Position numbers and translations under genes: made by a program | Shown: positions 59,287-64,000 of the stretch, piece by piece | Layout: every line of letters starts with the position of its first letter | Numbering within the stretch: position 1 is the stretch's first letter | From: JAZUCL01 sp045639125 | Lineage (GTDB): Bacteria; Bacillota; Clostridia; Oscillospirales; QAMX01 | DNA length: 64,000 nucleotides | Assembly (NCBI GenBank): GCA_045639125.1 | Contig: JAZUCL010000012.1 | Location: 61,256 to 125,255, forward strand | Direction: 5' to 3' | Notes under the pieces: model-generated | Told to the model about the DNA's origin: nothing | What the model saw: only the letters and a program-made list of their open reading frames with translations | Databases searched by the model: none

Positions 59287-61215
59287 CTATATACCTAAAG
59301 ATGCAAAAGATTTTTTGGAATCATCTGTACACTGCACCTTTGCAGCGTCATAACAATCCTTACACTCATGCACTTTTTCATTTACTTCGTTTGGTGTATG
59401 GAAAGTTGGAACAACTTGACGGAAAGCATCAAAAATCTGTGCATCTTCAGCACTTAGAACACTCCTAAGTAGTTCTAACTTGCCTGATATTTCATCACGA
59501 GTGTGAACGCTTTCTCGTTCAACAAATATCATATCATTTTCAGTTGCATCCAATTCCTCCGACTGCATTAAAAGTTCCTCATACAGTTTTTCGCCGGGAC
59601 GCAAACCAATCTCCACAATATCTATGTCCTCATAAGGGACAAAGCCAGACAGTTGAATCATTTTTTCTGCCAATTCAATAATCTTTACAGGCTCGCCCAT
59701 ATTCAAGACAAACAATTCACCACCCTTAGCCATAACTCCTGTTTCCATAACAAGACTTACCGCTTCGGGAATTGTCATAAAATAGCGAATAATCCGTTTA
59801 TCTGTAATAGTTACAGGTCCACCTGCCGCAATCTGACGGCGGAATTGAGGAACGACACTACCATGTGAACCAAGTACATTACCAAAACGCACAGCCATAA
59901 ACTCAGTTTTTGAATCTGTACGGCTTTGTATGTCCATTTCACACATACGCTTACTTGCACCCATAATATTTGTGGGATTTACCGCCTTATCACTTGAAAT
60001 AAGTATGAATTTCTCAACACCATACTCTTCTGCAGCATCAGCAACATTATGTGTACCAAACACATTATTTTTAATTGCCTCTGCCGGACTATTCTCCATA
60101 AGCGGAACGTGCTTATGTGCTGCCGCATGGAAAACAATCTCAGGACGGTAACGGTCAAATATGCGATAAATCTCTTCCCTATCACGTACAGACGCAATAA
60201 TAACTTCCAACGGGAAATCCACACCATACTTAGTATGCAAAACCTGTTGAATTTCGTAAGCGTTATTCTCATATATATCCAAAAGAATCAAACGTTTTGG
60301 GTTAAGTTCTGCTATTTGCATACATAGTTCACCGCCGATTGAACCACCACCGCCGGTAACAAGTATTGTCTTATTGTTATAAAAGGCCGCCGTTTCACTG
60401 TCTGACAGTGAAATTACGTCACGAAACAGTAAATCCTCAATTGAGAAATCTCTCAATGTACGCTTATTGGAGACCTCACCGTTAGTCTGCAAGTAGTCGT
60501 AAATCTTTACACGACAGCCAATCTCGCCATAGAACTCGTAAAGACGAACTTTTTCCTGTGTGCTGATATCAGGGATTGCAATAACAATCTCCTGTATCGG
60601 AAAACTTTTAAGCAAATCAATAGTATGCTCATTTTCTTCATATATACGAATATTTCTGATAAACTTTCCAACTTTGCTAACATCACAGTCAACAAAGCAG
60701 TAGGGATTATACTGACTTTTAGGATTACGGATAAGTTCATCAGCCAACGTAGCACCAACGTTACCTGCACCTATAATTGCAATATTGATTTTGTTGTGTC
60801 TATCAGTAGGCTGTTCTTTACGCAGATTAAATTCTGTATAGAGAATTTGATAAAAAAATCTGCTTATAAGTGTAGCCATGGTAATTAGTAGTACAGAAAT
60901 AATACTGTATGTAAATCCTGTGTCAAAAGCACTTACGATACGTCCCAATACAATAAAGAGAAGTCCGCCAATAACGTCAGCAATTAAAAGTCTTAAATAG
61001 ACTTTTACATTAGCATAACGCCAAACGCAAGAGTAAAGATGCAAAACATTTCTTACTACCGATAAACATATTGCCAAAACCGCAATCTTAAACCCAATAT
61101 TTTCGCTAATCATACGTACCGAGTCAACATTGGGTAACATGACTGCTGTAACTGCCGTTACAGTGACAATAATCGCTAAATCAATTAACTGTAAACAAAG
61201 TCTTCTCTTTTGCAT
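59287..61215 (-). CDS. Membrane-anchored NDP-sugar 4,6-dehydratase (CapD/FlaA1/PglF-like)
   Basis: 642-residue protein. Four membrane helices occupy about residues 8-125; then comes a CoA-binding-like Rossmann segment (AIIGAGNVGATLADEL near 150), and the catalytic short-chain dehydrogenase domain begins with LVTGGGGSIGGELC (about 284). The SSDKAVNPTNIMGASKRM segment (about 410) holds the Met-x3-Lys pair that replaces Tyr-x3-Lys in UDP-GlcNAc 4,6-dehydratases. The reaction usually starts di-amino-sugar or capsule/glycoprotein-sugar synthesis. No glycosyltransferase genes are adjacent. The related leader element at 61276-61327 lies upstream. Confidence 0.94.
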   Translation of the reverse strand: MQKRRLCLQLIDLAIIVTVTAVTAVMLPNVDSVRMISENIGFKIAVLAICLSVVRNVLHLYSCVWRYANVKVYLRLLIADVIGGLLFIVLGRIVSAFDTGFTYSIISVLLITMATLISRFFYQILYTEFNLRKEQPTDRHNKINIAIIGAGNVGATLADELIRNPKSQYNPYCFVDCDVSKVGKFIRNIRIYEENEHTIDLLKSFPIQEIVIAIPDISTQEKVRLYEFYGEIGCRVKIYDYLQTNGEVSNKRTLRDFSIEDLLFRDVISLSDSETAAFYNNKTILVTGGGGSIGGELCMQIAELNPKRLILLDIYENNAYEIQQVLHTKYGVDFPLEVIIASVRDREEIYRIFDRYRPEIVFHAAAHKHVPLMENSPAEAIKNNVFGTHNVADAAEEYGVEKFILISSDKAVNPTNIMGASKRMCEMDIQSRTDSKTEFMAVRFGNVLGSHGSVVPQFRRQIAAGGPVTITDKRIIRYFMTIPEAVSLVMETGVMAKGGELFVLNMGEPVKIIELAEKMIQLSGFVPYEDIDIVEIGLRPGEKLYEELLMQSEELDATENDMIFVERESVHTRDEISGKLELLRSVLSAEDAQIFDAFRQVVPTFHTPNEVNEKVHECKDCYDAAKVQCTDDSKKSFASLGI

Positions 61216-61275
61216 GGACTCACCTCCCTACCTTTGTAAATTCATTGCTTTCTAAAAAGCAAAAATACGTAAGTA

Positions 61276-61327
61276 TTCGACCCAAGGGACAAAATCGAAA
61301 AGGTTCGACGCTGTCCCTCAGGCCGAA
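61276..61327 (-). promoter_or_regulatory. Conserved structured element, copy 1 (before the CapD-like gene)
   Basis: Minus-strand inverted repeat: outer stem TTCGGCC / GGGTCGAA, inner stem GGGACA / TGTCCC, with CTGA and TTG in the internal loop. It aligns closely with copy 2 at 62378-62427. A UUCG hairpin CCTCAGGC / GCCTGAGG (61335-61316) overlaps and competes with the GGGACA stem, so two folds are possible. It lies 60 bp before the CapD-like start. Confidence 0.55.
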
Positions 61328-61357
61328 GCCTGAGGTTATGTTAACAAATTTTATTAT

Positions 61358-62329
61358 TTAATTCCACTCGCCTGTATTAGATGAATCAAATTCTCCGCCA
61401 TTATTCTTATCTGTGTCAGGATCAACGGGATCTACAGGATCAACGGGATCTACGGGATCTACAGGATCTACGGGATCTACAGGATCTACAGGATCTACAG
61501 GATCTACGGGATCTACGGGATCTACAGGATCTACGGGATCTACAGGATCTACAGGATCTACGGGATCTACAGGATCTACAGGATCTACAGGATCTACAGG
61601 ATCTACGGGATCTACAGGATCTACAGGATCTACGGGATCTACAGGATCTACGGGATCTACGCTTGGAGTAATGGGCTTACCAACATTTTCAGTACGTCCA
61701 TTTTCGTATGTATCCTTAGCATCTGCAAACTCATCAGCAGTGAATACGCCTTGAGAAATAAGTTGATCAGCCAAAGTATTCTCTTGACCACTCAACTTAA
61801 CGCTAAGTGCATTCCAGAAAATAGTGATTGCATCTGCACGATTCAACTCTGCATCTGCCTGAGCAACAGGAATTAAACCGATTTCTTGTGCAAGTGCATA
61901 GGGGCTATCCCAAGCGAACAAAGGCTCATCACCCTTATCACTATAACCAAGAGCTCTCAAAATAAGTGTCAAATACATATTATCTGTCAAAGCACTGTTG
62001 GAACCAAATGCAGTATCAGAAATACCGGAAGTGATGCCATTGGTGTATGCATAACCAACATAACCTGCAGCCCAATCATCTACATCGGTAAAAGGTGTAG
62101 TAAATGTACCTTCTTTTGCATCTGCCTCTTTGCCAATCATACGAACGAGTAATGTGATACCCTGAGCACGAGTCAGGCCGCCTTCAAGGTCATAATCAAC
62201 ACCATTGCCCAAAAACAGACCTAAGTCGTTAAGAGCATCGGCTGTGTTAATTTCTGTGGTAGTTGCAGCATAGATCGGAGAAATTAACATTGCAACTACA
62301 AGGATAAGTGCGAGGAGTGTTTTCTTCAT
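61358..62329 (-). CDS. SLH-domain surface protein with Val-Asp-Pro repeat
   Basis: 323-residue exported protein. The signal peptide is about residues 1-20 (MKKTLLALILVVAMLISPIY). SLH-like modules follow (about 30-190): LTRAQGITLLVRMIG, FTDVDDWAAGYVGYAYTNGITSG and the LTDNMYLTLILRALGYSD and ADAITIFWNAL segments fit the SLH pattern of cell-wall attachment. A linker then leads to 27 Val-Asp-Pro units (residues about 220-303), a rigid acidic Pro-rich stalk; the tail ends DKNNGGEFDSSN. I use the ATG at 62329 with GAAAGGATGG upstream. Function beyond wall attachment is unknown. Confidence 0.9.
   Translation of the reverse strand: MKKTLLALILVVAMLISPIYAATTTEINTADALNDLGLFLGNGVDYDLEGGLTRAQGITLLVRMIGKEADAKEGTFTTPFTDVDDWAAGYVGYAYTNGITSGISDTAFGSNSALTDNMYLTLILRALGYSDKGDEPLFAWDSPYALAQEIGLIPVAQADAELNRADAITIFWNALSVKLSGQENTLADQLISQGVFTADEFADAKDTYENGRTENVGKPITPSVDPVDPVDPVDPVDPVDPVDPVDPVDPVDPVDPVDPVDPVDPVDPVDPVDPVDPVDPVDPVDPVDPVDPVDPVDPVDPVDPDTDKNNGGEFDSSNTGEWN
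61417..61661 (-). repeat. Tandem 9-bp repeat, 27 units, encoding (VDP)n
   Basis: Minisatellite with unit GTAGATCC[T/C] on the coding strand, 27 copies counted by GATCC. Units differ almost only in one wobble base; read 5'-3' on the plus strand that base is A or G in a non-random string with a six-unit block (GGAGAA) occurring twice. This suggests expansion by slippage of multi-unit blocks. Length change would stay in frame. Confidence 0.95.
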
Positions 62330-62377
62330 GGTAAATACCATCCTTTCATTTCTTTGAAAAAATTTTCTTGTGTGTTT

Positions 62378-62427
62378 TCGGCACAAGGGACAAATCCAAA
62401 TGTTTTTGAGCCTGTCCCTCAAGCCGA
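62378..62427 (-). promoter_or_regulatory. Conserved structured element, copy 2 (5' UTR of the SLH gene)
   Basis: Minus-strand outer stem TCGGC / GCCGA and inner stem GGGACA / TGTCCC with a variable 20-nt loop, in the about 140-nt leader between the promoter (62478-62506) and the SLH gene. The G-U pair in copy 1 is a G-C pair here, a compensating difference. Confidence 0.55.
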
Positions 62428-62477
62428 CAACTAATCTTGTCAAAATTAAGAAATTATTGTGAAAAAGTTATAATTAT

Positions 62478-62506
62478 ATTGTATTCTAAATCGCTGATTT
62501 TGTCAA
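62478..62506 (-). promoter_or_regulatory. Promoter of the SLH-protein gene
   Basis: Minus-strand TTGACA (62506-62501), 17-bp spacer, TACAAT (62483-62478). The transcript would have a leader of about 140 nt that contains element copy 2. The remaining gap to 62642 is very AT-rich and shows no gene. Confidence 0.85.
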
Positions 62507-62642
62507 CTATAATTTTAACATAATTGCTCTTTATAAATAATTATTTGACAAAATTCTGTCCAAATAATTATATAACATATAAATATCTCCAAATAATGTA
62601 ATGAATTTAAATGTAAATATTTATATCGTAATTTAATATAGA

Positions 62643-62676
62643 AAAACAGGCTGTATCGTAATAATACAGCCTGTTT
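62643..62676 (-). terminator. Terminator of the ferredoxin gene
   Basis: Minus-strand AAACAGGCTGTAT / ATACAGCCTGTTT with T5 after it, 13 bp downstream of the ferredoxin stop. Confidence 0.88.
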
Positions 62677-62689
62677 GACTTTGATAAAT

Positions 62690-62860
62690 TTACGCCTCTT
62701 GAGGAGCGTCTACAGGACATACGCCTGCACAAGCACCACAACTGATGCAAGTATCAGCGTCAATTACGTAAGCACCATCGCCTGCGGAGATGCAGGATAC
62801 GGGGCATTCTGCTTCACAAGCGCCACAACTAATGCAAGCGTCAGTAATCTGAAAAGCCAT
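62690..62860 (-). CDS. Two-[4Fe-4S] ferredoxin
   Basis: 56-residue clostridial-type ferredoxin. Two CxxCxxCxxxCP cluster motifs are perfect and symmetrical: CISCGACEAECPVSC and CISCGACAGVCPVDA. It carries low-potential electrons for fermentative and biosynthetic redox enzymes. The ATG at 62860 follows GGAGG by 8 bp; an ATG five codons upstream (62875) lies in the ribosome site. It is monocistronic with a promoter upstream (62891-62918). Confidence 0.97.
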   Translation of the reverse strand: MAFQITDACISCGACEAECPVSCISAGDGAYVIDADTCISCGACAGVCPVDAPQEA

Positions 62861-62890
62861 GATACATACCTCCATTTATTTAATGTCATC

Positions 62891-62918
62891 ATTATACCAC
62901 AATCACAGAAAATTGCAA
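62891..62918 (-). promoter_or_regulatory. Promoter of the ferredoxin gene
   Basis: Minus-strand TTGCAA (62918-62913), 16-bp spacer, TATAAT (62896-62891). Between it and rpsT (62919-63022) only a short GTTAGC / GCTAAC inverted repeat near 62975 is seen. Confidence 0.7.
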
Positions 62919-63022
62919 TAGGTTAAGTAAGGAAAATGTACTGATTCTGTTGAAAAATCCAAAAAATACATCGTTAGCCGTTGCTAACAGTATGATAACT
63001 AAGATGCTCACGGCACTAATGC

Positions 63023-63054
63023 AAAAAACATGGAGTGATCTGGTGATCACCCCA
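63023..63054 (-). terminator. Terminator of rpsT
   Basis: Minus-strand stem GGGGTGATC / GATCACTCC (one G-U pair), loop ACCA, then ATGTTTTTT, 30 bp after the rpsT stop. Confidence 0.85.
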
Positions 63055-63080
63055 TATAAGCATATCTTTTTTAGAAAGCC

Positions 63081-63341
63081 TTACTTTGCAGCAGCGACAG
63101 CCTTAGCCATTGCACTCTTTTTGCGAGCAGCGGTATTCTTATGCATAAGACCGTTAGCAACAGCCTGGTCAACAGCCTTCTGTGTCACCTTCATGACCTC
63201 GGTAGCCTTTTCCGGCTCGTTGGCAATAGTTGCATAGAAGCCCTTGAGAGTTGTCTTCAACGCAGTCTTAGCCATCTTATTCTGTGCAGTCTTGGTTGCG
63301 CTTACCTTTACTCTTTTCTTGGCAGACTTGATATTTGGCAT
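63081..63341 (-). CDS. rpsT: Ribosomal protein S20
   Basis: 86-residue, very basic, helical 30S protein. The N-terminus MPNIKSAKKRVKV and the C-terminal GLMHKNTAARKKSAMAKAV are family signatures. The ATG at 63341 has AAGGAGG upstream; six upstream codons include the ribosome site. The 5' UTR (about 63342-63410) contains two GC-rich hairpins (CCCC/GGGG at 63370-63381 and CCCCC/GGGGG at 63388-63400), which may be an autoregulatory leader. Promoter at 63422-63450. Confidence 0.97.
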   Translation of the reverse strand: MPNIKSAKKRVKVSATKTAQNKMAKTALKTTLKGFYATIANEPEKATEVMKVTQKAVDQAVANGLMHKNTAARKKSAMAKAVAAAK

Positions 63342-63421
63342 TTGGTCCACCTCCTTCACTTCACAAAATCCCCGACCGGGGCACGCTCCCCCTGCGGGGG
63401 TTATGTCAGTCAGTACCAGTT

Positions 63422-63450
63422 ATTTTACCATGATTGTTTGAAAAAATCAA
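63422..63450 (-). promoter_or_regulatory. Promoter of rpsT
   Basis: Minus-strand TTGATT (63450-63445), 17-bp spacer, TAAAAT (63427-63422). Confidence 0.75.
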
Positions 63451-63607
63451 GCCTTTTTTACGTAAAAATTCTATTTTAATTATATTTGTTATGTTTTTCC
63501 TATTTCTTTACTCTTTTTAGATACCAAGTTGTCGATATAATATCTTTTTAGTAGTCTTTAACGGCTGTAAACAATATCCTTAAACTATGGCAGAGAATAA
63601 AAAGACA

Positions 63608-63658
63608 GTAAAACCACCTCACTACACAGTTCTTTAAGGCACTGCAGAGGTGTTTTAC
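63608..63658. other. Unassigned hairpin between rpsT promoter and partial surface gene
   Basis: Inverted repeat GTAAAACCACCTC / GAGGTGTTTTAC with one bulged base and an inner CAGT / ACTG stem. It lies in the gap 63451-63669, which contains no gene. It could be a tandem terminator or small structured RNA. Confidence 0.45.
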
Positions 63659-63669
63659 TCTCCCGCACA

Positions 63670-63704
63670 GAAAATGCCTCCTATTTTGAAAAGGAGGCAT
63701 TTTC
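63670..63704 (-). terminator. Terminator of the partial surface gene
   Basis: Perfect 12-bp inverted repeat GAAAATGCCTCC / GGAGGCATTTTC, 32 bp downstream of the stop at 63736. Confidence 0.85.
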
Positions 63705-63735
63705 TACTAATTTTTAATTATGTTTACTATAAAAC

Positions 63736-64000
63736 TTAGTGTGCGTAATTGTAAGCGGAAGCACCGAACTTAATGAATGCATCTGTAAGAGCCTTCATTG
63801 TCCCACCTGTGGTTCTCAAAGCGTATGCCTCAAGTCCATCTATCACTTCTACTACTACATTGCCGTCTGCATCGTAGAGTCTAAATGTGATGTCCTGGCT
63901 GTAGTCGCCTACTACCATACCTGTAAGTTCGTATATGTTATACTGTGTACCCTCGATTGTTGCTGTCGAGTATTCTGTTGTTTCGCTTACTACAGGCTTT
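63736..64000 (-). CDS. C-terminal part of a surface or secreted protein (truncated)
   Basis: 88 codons of an open frame that enters from the right edge. The visible end has a beta-rich stretch (VSETTEYSTATIEGTQYN, then ITFRLYDADGNVVVEVIDG), a helix (TGGTMKALTDAFIKFG) and a C-terminal SAYNYAH. This type of end, with a YDADGN beta hairpin and a short terminal helix, occurs in surface proteins of related gut Clostridia by my recollection, which is not a search result. Start, signal and main domains are outside the window; function is unknown. A terminator follows. Confidence 0.75.
   Translation of the reverse strand, partial: KPVVSETTEYSTATIEGTQYNIYELTGMVVGDYSQDITFRLYDADGNVVVEVIDGLEAYALRTTGGTMKALTDAFIKFGASAYNYAH

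Noticed and set aside
61417..61661. Short tandem repeat as a CRISPR array
   Set aside because: The units are directly adjacent without unique spacers and lie in a coding frame.
61381..61754. Long plus-strand frames over the VDP repeat encoding Ser-Thr-Gly or Asp-Leu-Gln repeats
   Set aside because: They are by-products of the nine-base repeat in other frames; the minus-strand frame has signal peptide, SLH modules and a promoter.

Overview
The window looks like a chromosomal segment of a low-GC Gram-positive anaerobe of the Clostridia (most like Oscillospiraceae/Ruminococcaceae), probably from a gut. The reasons are: five T-box leaders, near-perfect sigma-A promoters with 17-bp spacing, an SLH-domain surface protein, a bile salt hydrolase-like gene, a GHL10-amidase cell-wall enzyme, DUF951 and DUF378 genes, and the plsX-acpP-rnc order. 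No phage, insertion sequence or CRISPR array was seen. This placement is inference from gene content; no 16S rRNA gene is present.

Layout. 1-9.3 kb (minus strand): a truncated secreted protein, an MFS transporter, a type-2-like ileS behind an Ile T-box, a GHL10/amidase fusion, a uridine phosphorylase and a DUF951 protein. 9.3-11 kb: an unknown small protein, an S1-repeat protein and a DUF378 protein. 11-13.1 kb: an acyl-CoA ligase (minus) preceded by a Leu-type T-box. 13.4-22.4 kb: a full arginine cluster, argG-argH-argC-(GNAT)-argJ-argB-(Nudix)-argD-argF. 22.5-31.9 kb: a housekeeping block with a membrane protein, an RNA methyltransferase, dprA, topA, trmFO, plsX, acpP, rnc and a radical SAM gene. 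31.9-38.7 kb (minus): polysaccharide deacetylase, WYL regulator, a cluster of DnaA-box-like sites, tsaD, rimI, a low-molecular-weight phosphatase and polA. 38.9-46.9 kb: an orphan ABC ATPase, a PHP protein, tRNA-Ser, mntP, a yfbR-like gene, a hypothetical, lplA, an AT-rich FAD/Rieske protein, tRNA-Gln, tRNA-Leu and the bile salt hydrolase.

47-55.8 kb (minus) is amino-acid acquisition under T-box control: a sodium:solute symporter, a lone trpB (Trp T-box) and leuA-leuC-leuD-leuB (Leu T-box). 55.8-59.1 kb (minus) is a compact set of ABC exporter, HPr-kinase-like ATPase, PqqD-like protein and S24/S26 peptidase, which looks like a reduced or non-canonical peptide-modification cluster. 59.3-62.5 kb holds a CapD/FlaA1-type sugar dehydratase and an SLH protein with 27 tandem Val-Asp-Pro units; both have a related structured element upstream. 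The right end carries a two-cluster ferredoxin, rpsT and the C-terminus of another surface-type protein.

The points most worth attention are the Leu-type T-box on a fatty-acid-CoA-ligase-like gene, the DnaA-box array far from any dnaA gene, the PqqD/HprK/S26/ABC cluster with no evident precursor, and the paired structured element upstream of the two surface genes. Coordinates and motifs were read by eye; family assignments come from recognisable motifs without any database search.
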